Assembly: GCF_002056295.1 (NCBI RefSeq)
Contig: NZ_CP020100.1
Span: 2,255,501-2,319,500, forward strand
Reading direction: 5' to 3'
Length of the DNA stretch: 64,000 bases
From: Halopseudomonas phragmitis
GTDB lineage: Bacteria; Pseudomonadota; Gammaproteobacteria; Pseudomonadales; Pseudomonadaceae
Shown here one piece after another: positions 46,293-55,413 of the stretch (positions within the stretch are counted from its first letter, which is position 1; each line of letters opens with the position of its first letter). A program made the position numbers and the translations under genes. The notes below the pieces were generated by a model. The model was given only the letters and a program-made list of their open reading frames with translations. It had not been told where the DNA came from and ran no database searches.

Positions 46293-46964
46293 TCATGGTG
46301 CCGTGAACTCGGTGAAACCTTCGTCACGCATTTTCCGCAACAGGTCCTGCCAGCGTGACAACTGCTTGGCTGAGCCGGTTTGGGTACTGCCGCCGGCGCT
46401 GGCAAGCCAGAGCCCTTCGGCGTTGAAGCTGTAAACCGGGATCAGGTCTGGGCGCTGCGAGGCAGGACGGATCTCGTCAATCAGGTTGTCCAGTACCAGC
46501 GGCTCGCTGTCCGGTGTCCGGTAATAGGTCAGTACCATGTGGGCCTGATTCAGCTCCACAGCCTTGACGTAGGTCAGACGCAGATGATCATTGGGAATGC
46601 CCAGTCGGCGCAGGCTGAAATATTTGGCGATGGCGTAGTCTTCGCAGTCACCGGCGCCTTTGACCAGCGATTCGACCGGGGTGGCCCAATAGTCAATCTC
46701 GCCCCAGATGTCGATGTCGTCGGCAAAACGCAGGCGCTGGTTAAAAAAGCGGTTGACGGTGTTCAGCAGGCTTTGGGTGTCGCCATTGCCCGGATTCTCA
46801 AGCAGCGCCTGCCATTCCTGCAGGCGCCAGCGGGCCTGCATATCCAGGCTATAACGCTGCTCGGCACGGGCGATGATTCGGGAAAAGTCCCAGCCGTAGC
46901 CAGCCAGTGATACCAGCATCAGGCAGGTCAGAACAATGGGCCAGAACCTGGGGCGAACTTTCAC
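46293..46964 (-). CDS. lapG: Periplasmic cysteine protease LapG
   Basis: 223 residues, bacterial transglutaminase-like cysteine protease (BTLCP). An N-terminal signal/anchor (FWPIVLTCLMLVSLAGYGWD) sends it to the periplasm. The catalytic triad is readable: C107 in GAGDCEDYAIAKY, H142 in NQAHMVL, D159 in VLDNL. Acidic residues around the Cys and a DDIDIWGEIDYW segment are expected calcium ligands. It cleaves the N-terminal TAAG site of LapA and releases the adhesin when c-di-GMP falls. It is first gene of the leftward lapG-lapD operon. There is no strong ribosome site before the ATG. Confidence 0.95.
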   Translation of the reverse strand: MKVRPRFWPIVLTCLMLVSLAGYGWDFSRIIARAEQRYSLDMQARWRLQEWQALLENPGNGDTQSLLNTVNRFFNQRLRFADDIDIWGEIDYWATPVESLVKGAGDCEDYAIAKYFSLRRLGIPNDHLRLTYVKAVELNQAHMVLTYYRTPDSEPLVLDNLIDEIRPASQRPDLIPVYSFNAEGLWLASAGGSTQTGSAKQLSRWQDLLRKMRDEGFTEFTAP

Positions 46965-47020
46965 TGTGGCGGGCTCTCACTCGGTCGGGAGCGCTAGGCA
47001 AACTCTGAACAGGGTTGCTT

Positions 47021-47061
47021 TCGTCATTGCGAGGGCTGTAGGCCCGTGGCAATCCATGACG
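47021..47061. repeat. REP-like palindromic intergenic repeat (GTCATTGCGAGG type)
   Basis: The unit begins CGTCATTGCGAGGGCTGTAG and ends GGCCCGTGGCAATCCATGACG; GGGC and GCCC form the inner stem and GTCAT/ATGAC with TTGC/GCAA the outer one. This belongs to a widely scattered bacterial palindrome type recognised from memory. Only one unit was found in the window. It lies between lapG and the UPF0149 gene. Confidence 0.65.
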
Positions 47062-47156
47062 CGTTTTCAGCGGTTCCCTGAGTCCGATGACCACAGTGTA
47101 GGCAAGGGATGCCGTCCTTGCATAATGATGGCACCGGTCTGACCGGTGCCGGCGGT

Positions 47157-47744
47157 TCAATGGCGTGACAGCAAGGCGGGCTTGGGCTTGTCTTCCGGGG
47201 CGTGGAACAGCAGGAACAGTTGAGTCAGGACTTCCGGAATATGGGCCAGCATGTCCTCGACCATTTCCTGGTCACGGGCGATCTCGGCGAACTCGGGCTG
47301 ATCCTCGAACAGACCGGAGCCGACCATGACCGGTAGCAGCAGTTCGCTGACCGCTTCTTCTTCATTGTCGAACCAGTCTTCTTCGCGCAGGAAGACGCCT
47401 TCCATGAAGCCGATACACCAGCTACGCAAATCGGACTCATCCGGCTCGTCACCCAGACTCAGTTCACAAGGCAGTTCGATATCCTCGTCGCTGGCCAGTT
47501 CCCGGGCGATGCGAGCCTTGAGTTCGACCAGAGTCCCCTCGATGTCGGCCTGTTCCTGATCGTCCTGATAATTCGGCTCTTCAGCGAACAGTTCGGCGAT
47601 CCACTCGTCTTCCGGAACTTCGACCGGGCTGATGCACAGCGCGGTCAGGTAGCCATGCCCGGCAAGATAGTCCAGCGCCTCGTCATGCAGGTCGTCGGCG
47701 TCGAGGAACTGTTGCAGGCGTTCAAGTTTGGCAGCAAAGGACAT
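47157..47744 (-). CDS. UPF0149 (YecA/YgfB-like) family protein
   Basis: 195 residues, very acidic. The family core is visible: LERLQQFLDADDLHDEALDY, then LAGHGYLTALCISP and DLRSWCIGFMEGVFLREEDW. YecA/YgfB proteins are small helical proteins of poorly known function; some P. aeruginosa members influence antibiotic resistance regulation. This one lacks the C-terminal SEC-C zinc motif of E. coli YecA. The ATG at 47744 follows CGAGGTG; an upstream start at 47795 is rejected. It is divergent from recQ with a 165-base gap. Confidence 0.82.
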   Translation of the reverse strand: MSFAAKLERLQQFLDADDLHDEALDYLAGHGYLTALCISPVEVPEDEWIAELFAEEPNYQDDQEQADIEGTLVELKARIARELASDEDIELPCELSLGDEPDESDLRSWCIGFMEGVFLREEDWFDNEEEAVSELLLPVMVGSGLFEDQPEFAEIARDQEMVEDMLAHIPEVLTQLFLLFHAPEDKPKPALLSRH

Positions 47745-47825
47745 GGGAACACCTCGTGGTCGATGATTCAGGCATTGTACGCATGGCCGGCGCAATTGCC
47801 AAAGGCTGAGTGCGTCCCGTCAACA

Positions 47826-47857
47826 TTGACTATATGGCTGTGCAAGGCTGGTATAAT
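47826..47857 (+). promoter_or_regulatory. Probable extended -10 promoter of recQ
   Basis: TGG-TATAAT (-10 at 47852-47857) has the extended -10 TGn motif. TTGACT at 47826-47831 is a good hexamer but 20 bases away, so the promoter probably relies on the extended -10. The start would be near 47864, about 45 bases before the recQ ATG. Confidence 0.55.
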
Positions 47858-47909
47858 CGTCGGCTTTCGACCGCCGAGCCCGCTCAGGGGCTATTGACCA
47901 AGGGGAAGC

Positions 47910-50048
47910 ATGCGCGAGCAAGCGTTACAACGGCTGCGGGAGGTATTTGGCTACAGTCAGTTCCGTGGCCAGCAGAGCGATATTATCGATCAGGTAGCCC
48001 AAGGTGGCGATGCCCTGGTGTTGATGCCGACCGGTGGCGGTAAATCGCTGTGCTACCAGATCCCCGGCCTGTTGCGTTCAGGGCTGACAGTCGTGGTGTC
48101 GCCGTTGATCGCGCTGATGGACGATCAGGTCGCCACGCTCAACGAGCTGGGCCTGCGAGCGGCAGCCTTGAATTCAACCCTGGATGAGCAGGCTCAGCGT
48201 GAGATTGCCGATAGCATGCGCCGCGGCGAGCTGGAATTTCTCTATTTGGCTCCTGAGCGCTTGGTCAAGCCCCGAACTCTGGCCTTTCTGCAGAGCCTGG
48301 AGATCGCCCTGTTTGCGATTGACGAGGCCCACTGTGTGTCCCAATGGGGGCACGATTTCCGTCCGGAATACCTGCAACTCGGGGTGTTGGCCGAGCAGTT
48401 CCCCGGGGTGCCGCGCATTGCCCTGACCGCTACTGCCGATGAGCGTACCCGTCAGGAAATGATCCAGCGTCTGAAGCTGGAGCAGGCGCGCTGCTTCGTA
48501 TCCGGTTTCGACCGGCCGAACATCTTCTACCGGATCGTACCCAAGGACCGGCCTCGCCAGCAGTTGCAGCAGTTCCTGGCCCAGCACCGGGGCAATGCCG
48601 GCATTGTCTATTGCATGTCGCGCAAGAAGGTCGAAGACACTGCCCAGTGGCTCAGTGAACAGGGCTGGCCGGCTTTGCCCTATCACGCCGGGCTCTCGGC
48701 GGAGCTGCGCAGCTATCACCAGAAGCGTTTTCTCAACGAGGAAGGGCTGATCATGGTCGCTACCATTGCCTTCGGTATGGGAATCGACAAGTCCAATGTG
48801 CGCTTTGTTGCCCATCTGGACCTGCCCAAGAGCGTTGAGGCCTATTACCAGGAAACCGGCCGGGCGGGGCGGGATGGCTTGCCGGCCGATGCCTGGATGG
48901 CCTATGGGTTGCAGGATGTTCTGATGCTCAACCAGATCATGGCCAACTCCGAAGGTGATGAGCGGCACAAGCGCATTGAGCGGCACAAGCTGGATGCCAT
49001 GCTGGCTCTATGCGAGTTGACCAGTTGCCGGCGCCAGACCTTGCTGGGCTATTTCGACGAAACGCTGGCCGAGCCTTGCGGTCATTGTGATAACTGCCTG
49101 GAGCCGGTAAGCACCTGGGATGGCAGTGAAGCGGCGCGCATGGCACTGTCGACGGCCTACCGCAGCGGCCAGCGTTATGGCGTTGGGCATCTTATCGATA
49201 TTTTGCTGGGACGCGACAACGACAAGATTCGCAGCGCCGGTCATCAGCACCTGTCTACATACGGGATTGGCAAGCAGCTTAGCGAGGCAGACTGGCGCTC
49301 GGTTTTTCGCCAGTTGATTGCCCGCGGCCTGATGGATATCGATCTGGATGGATATGGCGGGCTGCGTCTGAACGATAGCTGTCGTCCTTTGCTGCGCGGT
49401 GAACAGGGGCTGGCGTTGCGTCGCGATCCCAGTCGCTCGGCACCGTTGCCGGGCCGCAGCAGCGATCGCCCGGTGATCGCCGACGCCGATCGGGAGCTGT
49501 GGGAGCGACTGCGGGCGTTGCGCAAGCGCCTGGCTGAGGCCCACAGCGTGCCGCCTTATGTGATTTTCCCGGACTCAACCCTGGTCGATATGCTGCGTCA
49601 ACGGCCTGCGACGCTGCAGGATATGGCGCTGGTCAGCGGGGTGGGTGCCCATAAGCTGGAGCGTTACGGGGCCGAATTTTTGCAGGTATTGCTTGAGGGG
49701 CAAGGCCGTGATCCGGCGGCTGAGAGTGCCCAGGGCAGCGCTCGCGAGGCTGTAGCACTGGCCTTGGCCGGAATGGGGGCGGAGCAGATTGCGCACCAGC
49801 TCGGCCAGCCGGTCAAGCAGGTCTGGATGCAGTTGGCGCAGGCGATCAGTCTGGGGCAGTTGGCGTTGGAGCAGGTGCTCGATCTGCCGGCCGAGCAAAT
49901 CGAACGCTTGCAGGATGCCTTTCTCAATGATGGCGGCGATGAGCTGCCTGGAGTGCGGACCTTGGCCCGGCAACTGGATGAGCCGGTGGACGAAGGCATT
50001 CTGCACTGTATCCGGGCTGCTCTGGAGCTGGAGATTTCTGGCGCCTGA
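47910..50048 (+). CDS. recQ: ATP-dependent DNA helicase RecQ
   Basis: 712 residues, 3'-5' helicase of the RecF pathway. Walker A is [15 protein letters not shown], the DEAH box is [16 protein letters not shown], and motif VI is [13 protein letters not shown] zinc-binding region with four Cys follows ([10 protein letters not shown] ... CGHCDNC), then the RQC winged helix and an HRDC domain ([20 protein letters not shown], about residues 528-600). Beyond HRDC a C-terminal region of about 95 residues has a helix-turn-helix look ([20 protein letters not shown]), as in the longer RecQ type; E. coli RecQ is about 610. The ATG has AAGGGGAAG upstream. Confidence 0.95.
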   Translation: MREQALQRLREVFGYSQFRGQQSDIIDQVAQGGDALVLMPTGGGKSLCYQIPGLLRSGLTVVVSPLIALMDDQVATLNELGLRAAALNSTLDEQAQREIADSMRRGELEFLYLAPERLVKPRTLAFLQSLEIALFAIDEAHCVSQWGHDFRPEYLQLGVLAEQFPGVPRIALTATADERTRQEMIQRLKLEQARCFVSGFDRPNIFYRIVPKDRPRQQLQQFLAQHRGNAGIVYCMSRKKVEDTAQWLSEQGWPALPYHAGLSAELRSYHQKRFLNEEGLIMVATIAFGMGIDKSNVRFVAHLDLPKSVEAYYQETGRAGRDGLPADAWMAYGLQDVLMLNQIMANSEGDERHKRIERHKLDAMLALCELTSCRRQTLLGYFDETLAEPCGHCDNCLEPVSTWDGSEAARMALSTAYRSGQRYGVGHLIDILLGRDNDKIRSAGHQHLSTYGIGKQLSEADWRSVFRQLIARGLMDIDLDGYGGLRLNDSCRPLLRGEQGLALRRDPSRSAPLPGRSSDRPVIADADRELWERLRALRKRLAEAHSVPPYVIFPDSTLVDMLRQRPATLQDMALVSGVGAHKLERYGAEFLQVLLEGQGRDPAAESAQGSAREAVALALAGMGAEQIAHQLGQPVKQVWMQLAQAISLGQLALEQVLDLPAEQIERLQDAFLNDGGDELPGVRTLARQLDEPVDEGILHCIRAALELEISGA

Positions 50049-50076
50049 GGCTCTTGCCAGGGCGCCAGAACTATCG

Positions 50077-52260
50077 TCAGAAGGTCTGCCCCAGATTCAT
50101 GTACAGCGCCCGCTCACCCTCCTGGTTGGCGCCAAAACCGAGGAACAGCGGGCCGAGCAGGGTGTCCATGCCAACCATCAGGCTGCCGGCACCCATATAA
50201 CCGGTGTCGAAGCCATCGTCGTCCTTGTTGTAAACCCGCCCGTACTCGAAGCTTCCGCCCAGATAGAGCGGCAGACTGACCGGCAGGAAATTGCCCGGGT
50301 TCAGTTGCCGGTAGTAGATTACCCGACCCATATTGTAGTTCTGACCGGCCAGGCCATTCTGGCGGAAACCGGAAAACCTGCCGATGCCGCCGAGCAGGAA
50401 GCTGCTCTGGGCCACATCGACCTTGCTGTCGGTACGGCCAAGGAAGGCGCCCAGTTGCCAGGTGTTGGCTCCGAGACTGAACACCCGGTTGTACTTGAAC
50501 TCGGCCTGGCGGTAACGCTCGTTGGCTCCCAGATCCGGTTCTGACAGACGCCAGACCAGTTTGCCCTCGTCACCCGCGCGCGGGAAGTTGACGTTGTCCA
50601 GCGTGTCGCGCTCAAGCTGCAGGGTGTAGAACGCTTCCTCGAAACTGAAGGACGGGGAGTCGGGGTCGCCAACCCGGACCTTCGATTCGCCCCAGTAGCG
50701 TGACAGGCCGAAACGTACCTCGCCGTTGTTGGCGATTTGTCGGCCCAGATTGATACCGCCGCCGTAGCGTAGCTGCCGGTAGTCGACGACCGGATCGTTG
50801 TCGATGATGACTTCGACGTTCTGCGATTCGACATCGATAAAGGGCGCAACGAAATAGCGTGAGCCAAAATCCAGGGGCTGGTAAAACTCGCTGTAAACGA
50901 GCTGGTGCTGGCCGATTTGCAGGCGAGTCAGCCATTCGGCGCCCAGGGGGTTGACGCCGTTGACCCGGTAACTGGCACCGATATTGAAATAGCTGCCGCC
51001 ACGGAAATCATCGACCAGGTTGAGGCCCAGGCGCAGATAGTCGGTCCCGGTTTCCCGGCCGCTGGTGCGCACCAAAAGAACATTGCGCTCATCTTCGTTG
51101 ACGATCTCATAATTGACCCGGCTGAAATAGTCGGTGCCGTAGATGGTGCCCATGTCCTTTTCCAGTCGCTCGATATTGAGCGGCTCGCCAATTTCCTGGC
51201 GCAACAGGTTGCGTACGACCTGATCGGACACCTTGCCACTGTTGATAATGCGAATTTCATCGATCACTGGGGTACGGACCGGGCGAGTGCTGGCCAGATT
51301 ACCGCCTGGCTCAGCCTGAGAACGCAGTGCCAGTAGGGTTTGACCGTTGCTGTCTCTGAGACTCTGCTCGCCGGCGGCAATCGCTTCGGCAATTTCGGAG
51401 AAGCTGCTAAAGCCCATATCGCCCAGCGCTGGCTGCAACAGAAGATCATTGGGGCCGAGGGTCGCCAGCTGTTTCTCGGTATTAGCCCGGGTCAGCAGAG
51501 TGGTGGTCTGATCCATGATGTCGAGGATCGAGTTGAGATCGCTGGCGGATTTGAGCGGGGTGCCGATGTCGACCACGATTACCCGGTCAACACCCATGCT
51601 GCGGGCAACATCCACGGGCACGTTCTTGCTCAGCACCCCATCGACCAGTAGCCGGTCACCGATCTTGACCGGCGAGAAAAAGCCGGGCAGGGCGATACTG
51701 GCGCGAATAGCCTGGGGCAGATGGCCCTGGTCGAATACCACGGCCTCACCGGTGGCGATATCGGTAGCTACTGCCCGGAACGGAATTGGCAAACGGTCGA
51801 AGTTTTCGACATCGTTGGTGTGAACCAGCAGGGTCTCCAGAGCCAGGGTCAGGTTTTGGCCCTGCAGCAGGCCCAGAGGCAGACCCAAACGGCCACGGTC
51901 GAAGGTCAGGCGCTGCTTGACCAGGAAATCGCGGTCATCCTGTTTGCGCCGGTAGGGAATGTCCTCGCGCATGGGATTGTCGCTGAGGGTGTTCACCCAG
52001 TCCAGTTCCAGCGCTATGGCCTGCAGCTCATCGGCACTGTAGCCGGCGGCGTACAGACCGCCAATCACCGCACCCATGCTGGTGCCGGCGATCGCATGAA
52101 TGGGAATGTTGAGTTCCTCGATCTGTTTGAGGACGCCAATGTGGGCCAGGCCGCGGGCGCCGCCGCCCGACAGTACCAGACCAGTGCGCAATTGATCTGC
52201 CTGCGCCTGCAGTAGCGGCGTCAGGACAACCAGCAGAACGAAAACAAGGCGTTTGAACAT
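50077..52260 (-). CDS. Patatin-like phospholipase autotransporter (PlpD type, type Vd)
   Basis: 727 residues. A signal peptide (residues about 1-22) precedes a patatin domain with oxyanion loop GGGARG, nucleophile S61 in GTSMG and catalytic D207 in LLVDGVLSKN. A POTRA-like domain follows (about residues 330-405, VIDEIRIINSGKVSDQVVRN) and then a 16-strand-type outer-membrane barrel that ends in Phe (MNLGQTF). The layout matches P. aeruginosa PlpD, a phospholipase A1. The patatin domain would be presented outside the cell, although cleavage and release vary between homologues. The ATG at 52260 starts the signal peptide; a longer form is rejected. It stands alone, divergent from the metallophosphoesterase gene. 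Confidence 0.92.
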   Translation of the reverse strand: MFKRLVFVLLVVLTPLLQAQADQLRTGLVLSGGGARGLAHIGVLKQIEELNIPIHAIAGTSMGAVIGGLYAAGYSADELQAIALELDWVNTLSDNPMREDIPYRRKQDDRDFLVKQRLTFDRGRLGLPLGLLQGQNLTLALETLLVHTNDVENFDRLPIPFRAVATDIATGEAVVFDQGHLPQAIRASIALPGFFSPVKIGDRLLVDGVLSKNVPVDVARSMGVDRVIVVDIGTPLKSASDLNSILDIMDQTTTLLTRANTEKQLATLGPNDLLLQPALGDMGFSSFSEIAEAIAAGEQSLRDSNGQTLLALRSQAEPGGNLASTRPVRTPVIDEIRIINSGKVSDQVVRNLLRQEIGEPLNIERLEKDMGTIYGTDYFSRVNYEIVNEDERNVLLVRTSGRETGTDYLRLGLNLVDDFRGGSYFNIGASYRVNGVNPLGAEWLTRLQIGQHQLVYSEFYQPLDFGSRYFVAPFIDVESQNVEVIIDNDPVVDYRQLRYGGGINLGRQIANNGEVRFGLSRYWGESKVRVGDPDSPSFSFEEAFYTLQLERDTLDNVNFPRAGDEGKLVWRLSEPDLGANERYRQAEFKYNRVFSLGANTWQLGAFLGRTDSKVDVAQSSFLLGGIGRFSGFRQNGLAGQNYNMGRVIYYRQLNPGNFLPVSLPLYLGGSFEYGRVYNKDDDGFDTGYMGAGSLMVGMDTLLGPLFLGFGANQEGERALYMNLGQTF

Positions 52261-52419
52261 GATGCAAGCCTGAGATGGGCGGACGACAAATCCAGCTATT
52301 GTATACGAGGCTGGGAGTCGCGGCATGTGCAGATCCTTGTCACTGGGCGGTCATGTTTTCGCCATGTTGCTGTCACCAGGCGGGGTTAGCTTGGACTCAG
52401 GCTGAAGAGGAGAGTCCTC

Positions 52420-53235
52420 ATGACCCAGGTAGAAACCCGGCGCCCCGGCGCCAAACAGCGGGTTCGCACCCTGTGGATATCCGACTTGCATCTGGGTACC
52501 CGCGGCTGTCAGGCCGACAAGCTGACGGCTTTTCTCAAACGCTACGACTGTGACCAGCTTTATCTGGTCGGCGATATCATCGATGGCTGGCGGTTACGCA
52601 AGGGCGTCTACTGGCCGCAGAGCCACACCAATGTGGTGCGTCGGGTGCTGACCATGAGCAAGCGGGGAACACGGGTCACCTATGTCACCGGCAACCATGA
52701 CGAGTTCTTGCGCCGTTACTCGGTGCTTATGCTGGGCAATATCGAGCTGGTGGACGAGGCTGAGCATGTTACAGCCGATGGTCGGCGCCTGCTGGTCATT
52801 CATGGCGATCAGTTTGATGTCATCACTCGCTGCCACCGCTGGCTGGCGTTTCTGGGCGATCATGCCTACGAGTTCAGTCTGGTACTCAACCGCTGGTTCA
52901 ACCATTGGCGCAGCCGGTTCGGTTACGGTTACTGGTCGTTATCGGCCTACCTCAAGCAGCGGGTCAAAAAGGCCGTCAACTTTATCAGCGACTTCGAAGA
53001 TGCGCTGGCCCACGAGTGCGTCAAACGTGGCTACCAGGGTGTGGTTTGCGGGCATATTCATCACGCCGAGATTCGTGAGGTCAGCGGCATCGACTATCAC
53101 AACTGTGGCGACTGGGTGGAATCCTGCACCGCGTTGATCGAGCACTGGGATGGACGGATCGAGCTGTACCAGTGGCACGAAACAGCCAGCCAGCCTGAGT
53201 TGCAGATGGTCGAGGGTGAAGCGGTCGCTAAATAA
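52420..53235 (+). CDS. Calcineurin-like metallophosphoesterase (LpxH-like UDP-diacylglucosamine pyrophosphatase family)
   Basis: 271 residues. Metal-binding motifs are in order: ISDLHLGTRG (DxH), VGDIIDGW (GDxxD), TGNHDE (GNHD), IHGDQFD and GHIHHAE. This set defines calcineurin-like phosphoesterases, and the DLHLG/GDIID spacing is that of LpxH-related proteins often annotated as UDP-2,3-diacylglucosamine diphosphatase. Because pseudomonads have a canonical LpxH of about 240 residues elsewhere, this longer form with a C-terminal extension may be a paralogue with another substrate. Its 3' end overlaps the convergent adenylate cyclase gene by eight bases. Confidence 0.88.
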   Translation: MTQVETRRPGAKQRVRTLWISDLHLGTRGCQADKLTAFLKRYDCDQLYLVGDIIDGWRLRKGVYWPQSHTNVVRRVLTMSKRGTRVTYVTGNHDEFLRRYSVLMLGNIELVDEAEHVTADGRRLLVIHGDQFDVITRCHRWLAFLGDHAYEFSLVLNRWFNHWRSRFGYGYWSLSAYLKQRVKKAVNFISDFEDALAHECVKRGYQGVVCGHIHHAEIREVSGIDYHNCGDWVESCTALIEHWDGRIELYQWHETASQPELQMVEGEAVAK

Positions 53236-54604
53236 TTACCTTGTCGCGCAGCTTGCGAGCAGCCTGCTCCAGAGCCTCGACAATATCGTCCTTGTCATAA
53301 TTGCGGATGTGGCTGGTGTCCAGGTACATCGAGAAGCCCGGTTTCTCATGCTCGACAAAACTGGGCGCGGCACCCAGGTCGCGCCGTAGACCGACCACTT
53401 CGTAGATCTGCACTGGCTTGGAAAAGCCCTTGACTCCGATTTGCCCCTTGTCGCGGCACATGATGGTGTCCTTGATCAGGGAGTAGGTCTCGTGGGAAAT
53501 CAGGATTTCACCCGCCTCGGCGGCGCTTTCCAGGCGACTGGCCAGATTAACCTCGCGGCCGATGATGGTGTAGTCCATGCGGCTGTGGGCGCCGAAGTTG
53601 CCGACCGTGCAATAACCGGTGCTCAGGCCCATGCGGATTTCCAGCGGACGAGTGATGCCCTGGCTGCGCCATTGCTGGCGCAGTACCTTCATATGTTTGC
53701 GCATGGCAATGGCCATGGATACCGCTGCCTCGGCGTCCTGCTTGGCTCCCTGGGTGAGCGGGTCGCCAAAGAACACCATCACGCAATCGCCGATGAACTT
53801 GTCGATGGTCCCGCCATATTGCAGGGCGATGCGCGCCATTTCGTTGAGATAGTTATTGAGCAGGTCGGTCAGGGCTTCAGCTTCCATCTCCTCGGCCAGC
53901 TCGGTAAAACCGCGAATGTCGGAAAAGAATACCGTGAGCTTCTTGCGTCGGGTCTCTAGGGTGACACTGCGCTTGCCGGAGAAAATAGACTCCCAGACCT
54001 GCGGTGACAGGTATTTGGACAGATTGGTGGCCAGCCGGGCGGTCTTTTCCTGCTCGACCCTGATGGCCCGTTGAGCCTGCTCCAGGCTGTTGCTCTGGCG
54101 GTAGACGAAGGTGGCGATCAGGCCGATGAACAGGCCGCCACTGAGCAGGCTGGCCAGCGATACCAGCAGGCTGCTGTGCAGCATCGGTTCAGGCATCAGT
54201 AGCAGGGCGCTGGCAACCAGTCCGATCAGTACCAGCAGCCAGGCACTCAACAGATAGAACGGGCCTCCGCTAATCAGGCAGGCAAAGCTGATCAGTAGCA
54301 GAAACATCAGGCTGGGCACCAGATTGAACTGGGCCAGGGTGATGAATACGCCAACGTGCAGAGCATCGATGGCCAGCAGACCCAGGCGCTGGTTTGGGCG
54401 CGAGTGAACCAGGCGCGGGCCGATCAGGCGAATCATCAGTGGGTAGAGCAGGGCATAGCCAATAATGCCCAGGTAAACCAGGTCATAGCCCTGCTGGTAG
54501 CCCATGGCCGCGAAGCTGATGGCGACGCACAGGTAAGCGATCATCCGCGAATGGTAGCCTTCCACAGGCGGTTTGGCCTGTTGCATACGGGGCTCGATGC
54601 TCAT
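53228..54604 (-). CDS. cyaB: Class III adenylate cyclase with N-terminal MASE2-like membrane domain (CyaB-like)
   Basis: 458 residues. Six or so hydrophobic helices (about residues 20-170) form a MASE2-type membrane sensor, followed by a short coiled linker and the class III cyclase domain (about 215-420). Metal-binding and substrate residues lie in VFFSDIRGFTELAEEM and FIGDCVMVFFGDP, and the transition-state region is GYCTVGNFGAHSRMDYTIIG with REVNLASRLE. In P. aeruginosa CyaB is the main cAMP source controlling Vfr-dependent genes; this assignment by domain order is good but not proven orthology. The gene is monocistronic and converges on the phosphoesterase gene with an eight-base overlap. 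Confidence 0.9.
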   Translation of the reverse strand: MSIEPRMQQAKPPVEGYHSRMIAYLCVAISFAAMGYQQGYDLVYLGIIGYALLYPLMIRLIGPRLVHSRPNQRLGLLAIDALHVGVFITLAQFNLVPSLMFLLLISFACLISGGPFYLLSAWLLVLIGLVASALLLMPEPMLHSSLLVSLASLLSGGLFIGLIATFVYRQSNSLEQAQRAIRVEQEKTARLATNLSKYLSPQVWESIFSGKRSVTLETRRKKLTVFFSDIRGFTELAEEMEAEALTDLLNNYLNEMARIALQYGGTIDKFIGDCVMVFFGDPLTQGAKQDAEAAVSMAIAMRKHMKVLRQQWRSQGITRPLEIRMGLSTGYCTVGNFGAHSRMDYTIIGREVNLASRLESAAEAGEILISHETYSLIKDTIMCRDKGQIGVKGFSKPVQIYEVVGLRRDLGAAPSFVEHEKPGFSMYLDTSHIRNYDKDDIVEALEQAARKLRDKVII

Positions 54605-54737
54605 GCAGTTCCCTGATCAGATAGGTCCGGAGTCCGCAGCGGCGTGGGGCCGGCTGCTCGGACTGACCGGGCCGATCATAATATGCAAGACGGCCCAGGG
54701 GAACACTGGGCCGCTGATTCGGTTTGCTCGGAGCTTC

Positions 54738-55319
54738 TCAGGCCTCCTGAGCTTTGGCGTACATCGAGTTGCGTGGAGCGGCGAACACCCGGCGCAGCAT
54801 GGGTTCGAAAAACTCCAGTTGCTCGTTCGGGTAGTCCGGATCAAACGCCGGGGCATCGTACTTGGCGCAGAACTCGGCGGTGTAGGCGTACAGCGGGTGA
54901 TCCTTGAACTGGTCGCGCAGATGGCGATCCATGCCCAGGTGATGGAAAAAGTAATAGCCCTGGAAGACGCCGTGCTTTTCCACCATCCACAGGTTTTCCG
55001 GTGAGACGAAGGGCTTGAGAATGGCGGCGGCAATGTCAGGGTGGTTATACGAGCCCAGGGTGTCGCCAATATCGTGAAGCAGGGCGCAGACCACGTATTC
55101 CTCGTCACGACCGTCGCGGTGGGCACGTGTGGCAGTTTGCAGTGAGTGCTGCAGGCGATCGATCGGGAAGCCCCCGAAGTCGCCGTCGAGCAGTTTAAGG
55201 TGGGCCAGAATACGCTCTGGCAATTCCTTGGCGAAGGGACGGAAGTGGCCGGAAATGATATTCCAGTCTTCGGCGGTTCCTTCCTGCATGGCACGGAAGC
55301 TGGCGCGTTGTTCGCCCAT
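54738..55319 (-). CDS. HD-domain protein, possibly of the diiron HD oxygenase/phosphohydrolase group
   Basis: 193 residues from the ATG at 55319, preceded by GAGGAG. Conserved metal ligands are seen as QHSLQTATRAH, VVCALLHDIGDTLG, NHPDIAAAI and a late FDPDYPNEQLEFFEPMLRRV. The H...HD...H...D order is that of the HD superfamily. The spacing and the late segment recall the small HD enzymes related to PhnZ and inositol oxygenase, which use two irons; this is inference from pattern alone. No phosphonate genes are nearby. A frame continuing 70 codons upstream has no family support. The DUF962 gene precedes it in the same direction by 94 bases. Confidence 0.75.
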   Translation of the reverse strand: MGEQRASFRAMQEGTAEDWNIISGHFRPFAKELPERILAHLKLLDGDFGGFPIDRLQHSLQTATRAHRDGRDEEYVVCALLHDIGDTLGSYNHPDIAAAILKPFVSPENLWMVEKHGVFQGYYFFHHLGMDRHLRDQFKDHPLYAYTAEFCAKYDAPAFDPDYPNEQLEFFEPMLRRVFAAPRNSMYAKAQEA

Positions 55320-55413
55320 CACGGTTCTCCTCGGTTGTTCTTGGTTTGTCGAGGCAGGGTAATCGCTAACCTGGGTGGGGACTGTCGCGTCCCCGACAGT
55401 TGGCACCAGAGCC

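Noticed and set aside
46277-46405. A 43-codon upstream extension of lapD
   Set aside because: It would run into lapG and add a Pro/Cys/Ser-rich leader; the ATG at 46276 has GAGGAGT and begins the first membrane helix.
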